Origin: Rhynchonema sp. JSB1_4
Taxonomy: Eukaryota; Nematoda; Chromadorea; Monhysterida; Xyalidae
Direction: 5' to 3'
Length of the DNA: 64,000 nucleotides
NCBI GenBank assembly: GCA_030248065.1
Contig: JASAMV010001101.1
Location: forward strand, 1 to 64,000
Under the pieces are notes generated by a model that made no database searches, was not told the DNA's origin, and saw nothing but the letters and a program-made list of their open reading frames with translations. Positions 23,440 through 35,900 of the stretch are shown piece by piece. The translations under genes were made by a program, and so were the position numbers. The stretch's first letter is position 1, and each line of letters starts with the position of its first letter.

Positions 23440-23864
23440 CAGTGTAGTGGCTGGGGGGGATGGGGGGATTCCCCCCCTAAGGAGCAGGTACCTTGCAACC
23501 ACCCCTTGGGGGGGATGGGGGAAGGGTAGGTACCTTGCAACCACCCCTGAGGGTACCTTGCAACCATCAATTTATGGTTTTTATAGGCAAAAAATGGGTG
23601 TTTTTCGACCCCAAAACCCCAAAATTCGCGCGCTCCGCGCGCAAACATCCATATAATAGGTATTTTAGGCAAATTTTCGGCCAAAATGCAAAAAAGTACC
23701 TATTTTTCGGCCAAATTTGCAGTATAATGCATGCAAAAAACACCCTTTTTTCGGACCTCAGGGGTACCTTGCAACTTTCCGGAAGCTGGGTAGGGGGTAC
23801 CTTGCAACCATCTGGATCCATCCCCCCAAGGGTACCTTGCAACCATTTGCCTGCCACTACACTG
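23440..23864. mobile_element. hAT-type MITE, TSD GCTCTKAC
   Basis: Termini CAGTGTAGTGGC / GCCACTACACTG; flanks GCTCTGAC and GCTCTTAC match at seven of eight bases. The word GGTACCTTGCAACCA recurs in one orientation in both halves (about three times each). A CpG hairpin TCGCGCGCTCCGCGCGC lies near the centre (23626-23642). Confidence 0.85.
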
Positions 23865-24148
23865 GCTCTTACCATGACAATCTCTGTGTATTACTAACGA
23901 TAACATGTCAGCATGGCTGCTCGAAAATACCCTAACACCAAGGTTCGTTGTCGTTTTCTTCGGAACTTTTTCTAAAAATGCAAAAAACCGGTTTTTCCGC
24001 ATGCCGCAAAGGCAAGGCAGGCAAGTAAGGCAAAAACTTTGTAATTTTTTCTTTACTCCGATTCTTGGATTTTTTTAAACCAAATTTAGTAGCTTTTTAG
24101 CTACTAAATTTTTTGAAAAACTAGTAAATTTTCAAATTTAGTCGCGTG

Positions 24149-25022
24149 CCGTATTGTCGGAAATAGAACCCGGGGGGCCTATTTTTTCACTGGGGTCATT
24201 TTGGGGGGGTTCAATATATGGGGGGTCAATTATTGGGGGGTTATATTTTTCATTTGGCCCACCGACGAAAAAAATCATTGTTAATAATGCCCCCAAAATG
24301 GCTTGTTTTCGGTATTTTCTAACTTTAACTAATTATGCTTAAAAAGCTGTATCCTGTTGTGTACACACAGTGTAGTGGCAGGCCCATTTTAACTAATTAT
24401 GCTTAAAAAGCTGTATCCTGTTGTGCACACACAGTGTAGTGGCAGGCCCATGTGTGGTGTGGGAGATAAGTATGATGCGGGGTTGGGACAGGAAGCGTGA
24501 GAGATATGATTTTGGTCACCCAAAAAGGCGAAAAAACACCGTTTTTGTGATACAATTTTGGCCAAAAAATGAGGTAAAAATAGTGCTTTTCCGAATTTTC
24601 GCCGAAAATCGCCTAAAAATAGGTATTATGGGTGACGCGCGATTTTTACTAAAATAAGGTCGAAAAACACCGATTTTTGCCTTAAAAAGGTATAAAATTG
24701 CTTGTGAGAGGTATGATTTGGAGTTGTGAGAGGTAAGTACTCAACCCCCCCAACCCCCTCGTGTTTTGTGGTAGGTAAGTACTGAGAGGGGGATAACCCC
24801 CCAAACCCCCCCCCGCCACTACTACGTGCACGCAAGCTTAAACAACGTTTGAGACAACAACACAGCCTTACCATACCACTAATCTGTGGTACGGTGAAGG
24901 CTGGGGTGGGGTTCTATTTATGGGGGGTCAATTAATAGGGGGTTCTATTTTTGATTTCGAGCCATTTAGGTGGGGTTCAATTAATGGGGGGTTCTATTTC
25001 CGATTCCATTCCGACAATACGG
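24149..25022. mobile_element. TA-target MITE, CCGTATTGTCGG family, copy 3, interrupted
   Basis: Both ends of the CCGTATTGTCGG family are present. The body is split after ATCCTGTTGTG by another element, roughly 24432-24825, that starts CAGTGTAGTGGCAGG and ends CCGCCACTACTAC between GTGCACAC and GTGCACGC (seven of eight bases). A 64-bp segment spanning the junction is duplicated in tandem (24368 and 24432 begin identically). Confidence 0.7.
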
Positions 25023-26288
25023 TAAAAGCTACTAAATTTTTTTATTTGGGCCAAAAAAGCTAGTAAATTGGCATTTCAGCAGAAAAAAGCTACTAAATTT
25101 TTTACTTTTCTAGCTTTTTGCTACTAGCATGTATTGAAAAAATAAACCCTGCTCCGATTGTTGGAGTTGGAGATGGAGAAAGTGACAAAGAAATTGAAGT
25201 TCCAGTCTGCGCCTTTCGAGCATCTCTATCGTCCCGCCTTGTTATTTCAGGGCACTTATGGAACTCTCGCAGCGAAGTTTGAAAAATCCCAATTAAAAGA
25301 GAATAAAAATCGGATTTCAAGAGAAAATCCACCAAAAATGTGATAAGAACTGGGTGATAAGAAACCACGACACCACACCAGAAAAACGCACAAAAATTCC
25401 ACACTGACGAAAAATCAATTTTTGCCGACCCCTCGTTGCAAAAATTCAAGATGGCCGCCGCCAGTGCACGCTTGGGTTGGGTACAGCAATACAGACATAG
25501 GACACAACACACACACACAGCCAAGCAGGCAGACATCACCCGTTGTGTGCGTGCGGCCATGGCTGACACATGTATGTGCGGGCTGCTGCACTGTGCTGTG
25601 TAGAGCAGTTGCCTGTGCTGGTCACGTTGTGTGCGTGTGGGTTTCGTGTGCGTTGTTGGTTTATTCTGGGGGCTCGACTTGTTTTTGTTTTTCGAAACGA
25701 ACGTTTTGTTTCTTGCGATTGATTTAAGTTTAATCTGATTTTGACTTTTCTGAACTGCAAGCGACAAACTGCTGCGGAAATCAAGTTCCCAAAAATTTCA
25801 ATATTCTCATTCTTTTTTCTCTTTTGTTTCTTTTTTATTCAAAAACTTTTTCCCGCCATTTGTTTTCTTCGATCCGAATGCTGATCGATCTGGTGCGATG
25901 ATCGACCTCCTGATCTGATCGTTGGTGCATGATTTTCCTTTTTTGAGGAGAGGTGATTTGGACCCAGCAGGTCCATAGGCACGGTTTAAAACCGGACGAT
26001 GGTGGGGTCGTCGGTCGGTACTAACCACACTGAAAAATGAAGCGCAGCATTTCATCACAACTGATACCATGAAGTGAATTTTAGCCCTTAACTTGCACGC
26101 GAGACGTTTGATCGTTTTCTTCTGCTTTCTGCCACATTTCAACCAAGTTACGAGAGAACCACTCGCTTTTCTCCACAACATGGACTCTTTGTTGCAGTGA
26201 CAGCTCAATCACCACAGTCACACATTCATTTTCCGAGTGCACAAAACCCCAAGTGTTGGCATTGTGCCAGCCAACCAGGTAACGAACA

Positions 26289-26862
26289 ATGACTAAGCCA
26301 AGAGGAGGGGCAAGCAAATCGGGACCGAAAACGGAGGCACAAACGCCTGAAAAACCAGAAGAAGCGAAGCAAATGAATGGAGATTTGGAGCAATATCTCG
26401 ACCAAGGAGATGTTATTGAACTGGATGATGGCCGCATGTACCAATTTCAGGTGCGGTTCAACGTTTTGTATTTGTGTGGAGGAATTTCAAGTTGTTTGGC
26501 AGTTTTCTCTTTCCATGCTATGTTCCGTTGAATATTTGAATGTAAAGTTTTCCAACATTTAAACCCATCAACCAAAACAAACTAAAACATCTTATCACGA
26601 CTATCACTGCTTGGACTGGATCATTTGCAGCTGCAAACTTTTCATTTGTTGATTCCAGCACGTTTCAAAGTCAGGGGCACAGCGATTCTGGAAATGCGTC
26701 AACGAAGGCTGCAAAAGCATCGTGATCACAACGGTGGATGATGAAGTGGTTGAGGTTGAGAAAAGAAGAGATGCATAAAAAAATTATGCCAATATTAATT
26801 TGCCGTAATTTTTGGTTTCAGAAGTCTCCATGAATTTTCAGGGTCCAGGCAAACACGTTGGT
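26289..26862 (+). other. FLYWCH-like zinc-finger segment, N-terminal exons of BPTF
   Basis: Exons 26289-26450 and 26659-26754 join in phase 0. They give [10 protein letters not shown], then [20 protein letters not shown], which fits the FLYWCH pattern (L.ldGyrY, W.C....C). The usual HxH end is reduced to GKH, contributed by the third exon (from 26842). That exon goes on to a run of about eleven Glu. Its donor leaves one base that fits the two bases starting the basic BPTF exon at 27489, linking this finger in frame to BPTF. If the donor at 26754 is skipped, translation stops at 26777-26779, giving a small separate FLYWCH protein. Confidence 0.6.
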
Positions 26863-26921
26863 AAAGGCTGTTCGGAGGCGGGCGCTCAAATTCAGCAAAA
26901 GCCAACTTTTGGCTTGGACAT

Positions 26922-26954
<33 letters not shown>

Positions 26955-29900
26955 ACCCGAAGGTCTGACAGTGATTGTTTCCACTATACTGGCGGTGGCG
27001 GATGAAAAAAAACGTTTTTTTCACGACAAAAAAAACGAAAAAACCGGGTCCATCTGGGACCTGAAAAAAACCTCAGCCTCCGGGAAACATCGGTCATTTT
27101 TCACGAAACTTTCCAATTTTAGACAGAAGTTGGGAAATACTTTCGTTCAGAACAACTTTGGCCAAGCGCGGGCGATGTCAATGCGGCTTGTTTCAACTAT
27201 TTTAGTCACAATGAGCATCAAAAACACCCATAGGCACAGGCCAGGCACCACTGTGGTGTCTGTGCTAACATTACTATGTGTCAAAAATAGCTCACTTGAG
27301 CTTCCCCTATCCTTATACACTGTGGTCTTTATCGGTTTTTTCCTTTTTTTTCGGTTTTTTCACGAAATGTAAAAAACCGGTTTTTCCGCCAGTATAGTTT
27401 CCACCTTTGTATTCACAATTCTCCCATCTTGTCTGAGGCTGCGTGAACAAATGAAATAAATTTCTCAATCACTAACCTTTTGCTTCAGACACCCGTCGCT
27501 TTTCGCGCGCTCGCAAACCTTCGTCACGAACCAAGCCGAGTGCGCCTTCATCATCAAAGAAGTCAAAATCGACGCCAAAATCACGCAGCAAATCCGCGGC
27601 ATCATCGACCCCAGCGTCCACCAAGAACAGGACAGGCGCAGCAAAGCGTGGCGCAAAAAGCGCTGCATCAACACCGGCGTCAAGGGCACGCAGTGGTTCG
27701 GCAAGGAAGAAGGGCGGCAAGACAACAGCCACACTTGAGGAGACGGTTTTGACCGAATCCGATGCCATGCAAGCGGTCGTTGTGGCGATGGAGCCGATAC
27801 CGAAATCCACGCGAAAGTCCACTCGATCCAAGAAGAAAGACAAACGATATGTGAAGCCCTGGGAACTGTCGGACGGTGAAGATGAAGAAGAAGCCAGACA
27901 AAGTGCGTTTCACAGTTCCCTACACATGTATTTGTGTTTGTGAAATTTATTTTTCTTTTGACGTTGTGAATAAAAATAAAGGTTCATATTTTCTCTTCAG
28001 AGCTGGATTATTACTCGGATGAAGACAACGAAGATTCACGCACAAGTCCGTCCGCTTTGTTTCAAGGTTTGTTAGTGGCTTTATATCTGTTGACTTTTAC
28101 GAATTTACATTATTTGCAAATAACTGCAAATTTTCATTGTTAACGCGCTCATTTCAGAAAAAGCGGAGCCCGACTCTGAACCGGATGACGACAACATCTT
28201 CGATCGATTGAACGCCGATGATCTTGACCGTGCGACCACAGTGTCCTCCTTGACAGATCAGGGTGAAGACGATGATGGTGAATTGGAATTCGATCAAGAA
28301 TCGATTTTTGATGATAATGAAGAGGATATTGATAGAGAAGGTTTGTGCACTTGGGTTTCACAACTCAGAAGCTTCATGAAAGATGTTCTATCGCGTAAAA
28401 AATGATCGCAGGTGCAGCAACGCCGCCCAACTGGCTGCTAACGCAAGCGCCTTGGGCCGAAGTGGATAACTTGCCGCCACTACAACTGCCGGAAAGTTCT
28501 GAAGACCTACTTGTTGACAATCGATTCCTGTTTGACGCCCTCGAGGCACGTTTGGAATGCAACGTTTTTTGTTGCTGTCTGTCTATATTTACTTTATTTG
28601 TGCAAATTTTTTCACACGTTCAGGTGTACGAGATGCTGCGTCGCTACCATTATGTCGTGAAACTATCGCCGATGCTTTTTGAGGATTTCTGTGCGGCTGT
28701 GAAGGCGCAGGTGTGTTTTTCATACTGTCTTGGCTTGAGGTTTCTGTGAATTTTATCGCACATGTTTGCAGGAGCAATCCCGTCTAATGGCCGAAACACA
28801 CATGTCCTTGCTCAAAATTTGTCTCAAAGACGACGAGGAACGCGACATTCTTTACGGTCCACCGGAACTGCGCGATTCGCAATCGGTGATGTTTCAATTG
28901 ATGGATGCAATGACCTATGCTGAGGTACGATTTCATTTTCATCGTGGGAAGGAATCGTTCATCTTATTTCACACTCAGATTCTGCGTCAATACGCCGAAT
29001 CGCTGAGCGATTGTCCGGCCGAAGTGCTCATTTCATTGACCGAATACGACTACCCGTTTGTGCCCATACAACGGCGATTGGGTACGAAATTAGAATCAAT
29101 CTTATTTTTTTATGTTTCACATACTCATTTAACTATCCTTGTTATTTCAGGCGTGCTTCGTTGGCTGTGCGAACGGGTGATGGGAACGAAGGCATTCGAA
29201 AAAGAGATGAAGGACGAAGGGAAATTGACACACGACGAACATTGCAGGGAGTGTGGCTATGCCGGTGCGCCGGACTGGGAGTTTTTTCCTTTATGAATCA
29301 TGTGCTTCACTTCTATTGCATTTATGCAATTGATGTGCCTTGATATTCAGGCGAACTGCTCGTGTGCGATGGATGTTCAGCTGGTTACCACCTAGAATGT
29401 TTGGTGCCTCCTTTGAAATCAGTGCCCGAAGGTGCCTGGTACTGCTATGTGTGTCGATTGCATCAGGTTGTTCTTCAGCTCAGCTAACACTGCTATGTTT
29501 CATTTTGTCCGCTGCGCAATGCAACCCCCACATTGTTTCTTCCAGATCCGAGGTGTCTACGACTGCATAACGGAGGAGGAGAAACTTCGCATTATGCAAC
29601 GTCAGCATCGACTTGGCATTGACAGACACGGCCGACAGTACTGGTTTCTGGTGCGCAGAATTTTCGTGTGAGTGCACTTCCTGAGTTTTCAAATTTGCGC
29701 TTGGATGCAGCGGTGTCGTTGAGAAATCGAAAATTTCCCATACCCAGCCCAATTTTCGTGAAATTTCCCATACATACCCCAAGAATCAAAAATTTCCCAT
29801 ACCAGGGGGGTTCTCCAAAAATTCGAAAAATTCCCATCCCCGAGGGGGTTTCTGACAAAATGACCACAAAAATCTAAAAGTACCAAAAAGTGGTCTGAAA

Positions 29901-32900
29901 GTGCTTAAAACAGGGTTTTCTTGCGGCAGCAAGCGATTTTTGACATTTTTGGGCGAAAAATGGTCAATTTTGGTACTTCTCGGGGTCAAAAAGTCATTTC
30001 TTAGGGGGTGCTTGTTCCAAAAGTGAAAAATTTCCCATACCCCGGCCGATTTCTCATACCCCATACCAGGGGGTAAACCCCCAACTCCCCTAACGACACC
30101 ACTGCTTGGATGTGATTGTTGTGTGCCACAAACTGAAAATACTGATTTGACAATCTTTAGTTCGATGCCCAAACCCCCTTCGGCGACGACGGACACGCCT
30201 GACATGCTGTACTACAGCACGCCCCTGCAACTGAGACTACTGTTGTCACAGTTGGATGTCGAATCATTGGAGGCGCCACTTTGTGCTGCGATCAGGGAGA
30301 TTATGCCTGAGATCATGAAACAAATGCTCGTCACACAGCAATTGACCGAACATCGAAAGTGCACATTGCAAACGTACTTGGACGCGGTCAATGGTTGGCT
30401 TTGGGTAGTTTTTGTGGTTTTGTTAGATAACAATAGCCTGACTTTCTGTCGAAGAAGTAACACATTTCTATTTTCAAAAATAACAAAGTCCTTTTTTAGC
30501 TGAACTGAAAAACGCGTTGTCGATCGATCCCGAAGCTGAAACGGAAAATGTGGAGGTCGAAGTGACTGAACCGGCACCGGAATTGTTCGGCACTGATGGC
30601 AAGCCGCTGGAATTGACCAAGTATTTGGACGAGTGCTTGAAGCAGGCGACCAAGAAAGCCGCACTCGAACCGAGTATCGGCAGTGAAGGTTGATTTATTA
30701 CCGCTTTGATTCAAGGTATCTGCATAATTTATCCAAGTTCTAAATGTATCTAAATGATGTCACTTCAGACGGTTCGTTGCCGTCATTCATTCGAGCCCAG
30801 GGACGTGAACAAACGGCGCCGACCAAATCCGGGGCTGCCATTGTTCGCGGTTAGCTACCACCATCCGTTCAGTTATTGAAATCTTTCAGGTAGATCTGTA
30901 TTTTCAAATGAACGACTTCTTTTTCAGGCTCATATCGAGGACAATTGCAGCCAAATATAGCGAACGCTCATGTGAATCAGGTCGATGACAATTTCGAACA
31001 ACCCGATCAGTATGACCTATTCAAGTTGGGCATGAACGCGCCACATGTACGGATGAGTTAGAAGCAAAGTTGCTGCTCTGATTGGTGTAAGACACTTTGA
31101 AGAATACTAAAATAATTTCTCAGGGTTATCGCAAATACGTCAACCAGTATCGTGTGAGTGACTACGCGAAAACGCCATACGATCGCACAAATGAACGTCG
31201 CCAGACCGCACAGCTCGGTCGAAAATTTTCGTTGGTTGACGAAGGAGCGTTTAACGTTGGTGTTTTGGAAGTTTTTACGTTTTTAATTTTGTTTCCTCCA
31301 TTCAACTATTTATTCACAAAATCTATTCCAGTGGCCATCCTGTGTACAACCGCGTCGTGGCGTGAGCATGCCCGATTCGAACAACGAACCAGTGCAATCC
31401 ATGTACCTCGACCATCACGCCGCATTGCAGACGCTGGCCAGTTCGGCGAGGGAAATGGAGTACAAACTGCCATCTGAGTTGATGCATCGTCTGTGGCCTA
31501 GGGAACGTACGTTGTGTTGGTTTTGCAAAGAGTTGACTTTGCAAAGATATACAGGTTTTATTGTTGCAAAATGAACTGGGTGCAATTTGCACCTGACCAC
31601 CTAATTTTTAATTTGTAAGTTTGAAGATTTGGGTGCAGGCACTAGAGTTAGACAGACATTCACGGGAGCCAAAATAATATATGTACCAATTTTTTTGGCA
31701 TTGGAAAAAAATAGAGGGGTTGCCTGAATTTTTACCCGCAAAAAGGGGGGTTACCCAGTTTTTTTTGGAAGGCATCGAAAGTGTCACTAAACATCATTGT
31801 GTCGTTTGTTTCCGCCCACTTGAGGCGTTTTTCACATTTTGGAATGCACAATTCTGTTTTCTGCAATGCTGTTTGCATGCACATATACATATCATCAAGT
31901 TGGCTGACGCCGATCGCCGAGTGACACCATCACACCACATCCACATCAGAACCTGTGCTCAAGTTCCAACAACAGTAGGTTCATTCTTAACTGTCATCAT
32001 GGAGGGGGAACAGACGTCCTCCCCAGCAGTGCTGTGGCTACTTTGGCGGGGCGGATGCGGTACATAGGGGGTAAAATCCGGGTCGGGTTGGGGTAGTGTA
32101 CCTGGAATCAGTGCTGTGGCTACTTTGGCGGGGCGGGTAGGGTACATAGGTGGAAAAAATCGGGGCGGGTAGGGGGGTAGTGTACCTGGGATTTTGGGGG
32201 GAAATCTGGTTTGGGGGGAGAGGGGGAAGATTTTTCGGGGCGGGTAGGGTACAACACAAGTTTTTTCGGGTGCCTGTTTTTATGTACTAAAAAGTACATA
32301 TATCAGCGCAAGATTTTTTGCACTTTTTAGGGTTTTCGGTCGAAATTTGGGCATTTTTGACCGAAAGATGGGCATTTTGAGGGTAAAAATCGGGGCTGGT
32401 AGGGTACCAGGGCGGGGCGGGTAGGGGTAGGGTACCAGAGCGGGGCGGGTAGGGGGGTAGCGTACCAGGCCGGGGGCGGGTAGGGTACCATCAGTGTAGT
32501 TCCTGGGGGGAGGGGGGGTCCCCCCTAAGGTACACTAACCGCCGCGACCAAGGTACACTAGTACACTAACCGCCGCGCCAGGTACACTAACCGCCTCAAT
32601 TTTTGCCTAAAATAGGCAATCCTAGGTCTAAAATGGGCATTTTTGGGCCTAAAACGGGTGATTTTTAGGTCGATGTTATCAAAAGTCGCCAAAATACCCT
32701 TTTTATGGAGAATTTTTTCCAAAAAGGGCCAAAAATCGGTCAAATTTTTCACCTCAAAAAGCGACTTTTTCCTGAATTTGGGTCTTCCCCCCCCCCCTTC
32801 CCCCCCAGGTAGGTACACTAACCGCCGCACGGAAAAAAGGGATAGGTACACTAACCACCGCGCCGGACCAGGAACTACACTGGGTACCATTGGGGGGGAC

Positions 32901-35900
32901 CCCCACCCCCCCCCCAGCCACAGCACTGCCTGGAATTATAGAGGGACTCAGTTTGGGGGAGGGGGAGATTTTTCGAGGCAGGTAGGGTACATACAAGTTT
33001 TTTTGGGGGCCTACTTTTATGTGCTATAAAGTACTACATGTATATCGCGCGCAGCGCGCAATTTTTTGCACTTTTAAGGGTTTTCAGCCGAAATTTTGGC
33101 ATTTTTGACCAAAAAAATGGGCATTTTGAGGAGAAAAATCGGGGCGGGTAGGGTACCAACCAACCAAACCAGAGTGGGGCGGGTAGGGAGTAGTGTACCA
33201 GGTCTGGGCGGGCGGGTAGGACACCATTGGGGGACCCCACTACCCCCAGCCACAGCACTGCCCCCCAGGCCCCAGGAACTACACTGAGTGGAATATGATG
33301 CACATGATACACGCTAAAGGGATCGGGGAGGTGTGCCCCACCATCCCTGCACTTAAAGTTCCTGCTGGCAAAAGCACACTCATGACGTGGTGTTGGCCGG
33401 GGTCAGTGAACACACTGCAGCGGGGGTGACAGTGTGCGTCAACCTTAACATGCGTAAAAATGCGTTTTTCAACATTGAAGTTTTCCAGAAATTTAGGGGG
33501 GTTGCCGAGTTTTCAAAAAAAATTTGGTACATATATTACATAGGTACATATATTAAAATAATATATGTAACTCCCAAAATAATATATGTAACAAATTACA
33601 TATATTACATATATTTGTGAATGTCTGGAGTTAGAGGTCCAGGGGGTACCCGACACTCGGCTCGACATCTGAGAAAAACGCCGCCCGATACCCGACGGTT
33701 CTAAAAATACCCAACACCTGACATCTAGTTTTGAACCAAACACGGACAAAATTTTGCTCATTCTAATGCAATTTTTGGCTCAATTTACTGAGTTCAAGTT
33801 TTTTGAAACGAAATAAATACCAGAATGTCACATACTGCGCCTTCAGAAACATTTGATTTGAAAAAAAATTTTCTCTCAAAACTTCTTCTGTCAGCAAAAC
33901 TGATGTCTTGAACCGCAAGTGGGTTTTTTGGGACTCGACACCCTGCATTTGGAGGCGCCCGACACTTAGACTTTTTGGGACCCTATATCCGACATCTCTC
34001 TAACCCTAGCGAGCACAATTTTTGCCAAAAGACACAAATTCATTGTTTTTGCTTCGTGTTTTGGTTAAAACCGCATAGCAATGCAAACACAACAAAGTAG
34101 TCGATTTAAAAAGTTTCCAAAGAACTGGTTGTACTGTATGTATGTGGATATGACTGATTTCAACGATCGTGAAGCTTGTTCGTTGTCAAAAAGGGTGAAG
34201 GTGATCGATTGATGAAATCAGTTATTTGTATTTTTCGTCGCCGTGTGGCTTATTAAATTAATGAGATAATAATTAATAATAATAATTAAATTAATCAATT
34301 AAACTGAAGGAAACAGGGTTTTTATATGCATCACGGATCACCCAAAACATTTACGTCTGTCCGTTTTCAAAGTTCGATTCCGATACCGGCCAGTGATTGA
34401 TTGATCTAAGTAGTCAATCTCGCCTTCGCACAGGTGGCGTGCGACTGCATCGTATCCTTCGCAGTCCGACCGAGACGGCCGACGTGGCACAACAACTGGT
34501 CGAGTTCGAGACCTGTGTGCGATCGTGTGCGTTCATGAAACCGTGGCAGCACGCGTTGGGACACACAAAGTTGGAGCGAATGACGGGTGAACAGCGCGAG
34601 GAACGACAGAAATGGGAGAAGAAGGACAAGCAGAGGATCAGGGTAGGTGCATGAACTCTGCCTGTCGGATATTGTTGGTTTTTATTTGAAAAGTCATGTG
34701 TGAGCTGAAGTGAATCTAGACGTATTTCACCACTGTAGGAGCAGCTGGCAGCCGACAGTCACGATGAATCGAACGAGCTGGTCTGGGTGAAATACACGAA
34801 AACCGGTGGGCCGCCGAAACACGCCATTTGGAAATTGAGGGATGAACACTATCGCGTCAATGGTAATCTGCTGTTTTTTCTCATTTTGGACATTATATTC
34901 TAACGATTTTGATGATTTATCTGAACTTGTCCCCAGGATTCCGAACATTCGGCGGTTGGATGTTTGTCGGCAAGACACGTGTGCCACGACGTGAGCCCGG
35001 TGTGAGCATACAACCGCTCAATAGACAGCGACAGCAGAGGAATATTGACGGCATCGCGACCAAATTGTTGGAGAAACGACAGGTTGTTTTTTTTGTATTT
35101 CATGATGTTGTCAAGCACACTGATTTTTTTAACTTTCAGTTTGTGCTACTTTTTGTTTTTCGTATTTGCAATCCACAAGCAGTATGGTTGTTTTTATTCA
35201 TGCCTTCTGCCGGTCCTATGGTAGCCGCGAAACATTTCTGAAGTGGCATAGTTCTTGTTGTTGCAGCTGAAGACTGCAGATTTGTGTATAGATTTCGCAG
35301 TTCTATGCAGTGTATGGTGTATGTGCATCAATCATGACAATCTTGAAAGAATCCTATAAAGGTTGTCGGAATTGTGTTTCCCACCCACCAATCACACGTC
35401 CGCCTGCTCTATGTCAAAATACTCAGTTTCGTCCTGCAGGATGAATGGCGTACAACGGTGCGTGATCGCGAACGTGTGGTGCGTGCCACGTGCTACAGTC
35501 CACAATGTCGCACGCTCGCAAATGTGCCACCGGTTTGTGGACCGAAATCGGCTGATCAGAAATGCATCAGGTGAGTAAAAGCTCTGTGACATTTGTTTTT
35601 TTCGCAAAACATCTTACCCACCTAATGTTTCACCCATGTATCACAGTGCGCTATGTCGAATGGAGCAATCCAAGTGCGCTGATGTGCTACCAGAGGACAC
35701 AGCTGGTGTTGTGCACGCGATCGAACGCAAACGCAGCTCGTTCGTGCCCGACAAAGACAAGGAGCTGGGGAAGAGAAAACCGTATCCGTTGCCGGACACG
35801 CATGATTACAGGTATAGTAACACAACGCCACAACACGAGCCTGATTTCGGAGGTGGCAGACTGATGAAGCATTCAGACGTGGCTGCTGATTTGGGAAACG

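Larger units (their letters stand above)
21707..26288. repeat. repeat-filled intergenic region between NDUFAF6 and BPTF
   Basis: No gene is supported. From 21940 to 23280 there are several AAAACCGTTTTTT-rich segments related to the element at 26985-27396 (shared GAGTGTCAAAAACACCC-like and CTATGCTTATACACTG-like motifs). Delimited elements are at 23440-23864, 24149-25022 and about 24432-24825. Between 24010 and 25140, short AAAGCTACTAAATTTT-type repeats occur. Open frames at 25102-25767 and 25807-26437 (minus) are compositionally biased and show no family. The BPTF promoter must lie at the right end. Confidence 0.6.
32027..33260. mobile_element. hAT-type MITE, second nesting level, TSD CYCCCCAG
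   Basis: Termini CAGTGCTGTGGCTACTTTGG / CCAGCCACAGCACTG; flanks CTCCCCAG and CCCCCCAG agree at seven of eight bases. Removing the inner insert (32109-32928) leaves about 414 bp with the CpG hairpin TCGCGCGCAGCGCGCA (33045-33060) almost exactly in the middle. Confidence 0.82.
31643..34008. mobile_element. outermost element of a nested stack in a BPTF intron
   Basis: Termini TAGAGTTAGACAGA at the left and TCTCTCTAACCCTA at the right are inverted repeats. Flanks GCAGGCAC and GCGAGCAC agree at six of eight bases. It contains the element at 32027-33260 and an unmatched right end (CCAGGAACTACACTG, about 33275-33289). It fills most of the intron 31507-34433. The interior right part repeats 'CCCGACAC' words (about 33650-33990). 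Confidence 0.65.

Noticed and set aside
3820..25022. Introner-like elements (transposons that create introns)
   Set aside because: None of the delimited elements begins or ends at splice sites; all lie within existing introns or between genes.
25102..25767. 221-codon minus-strand frame
   Set aside because: Biased composition (Lys/Ser/Thr and Cys runs), no recognisable domain, and it ends in repeat sequence.
26081..26437. Minus-strand frame of 118 codons with protein-like middle part
   Set aside because: It overlaps BPTF exon 1 antisense and no splice partners were found. The VVIELSLQQRVHVVEKSEWF stretch kept me undecided, but nothing confirms it.
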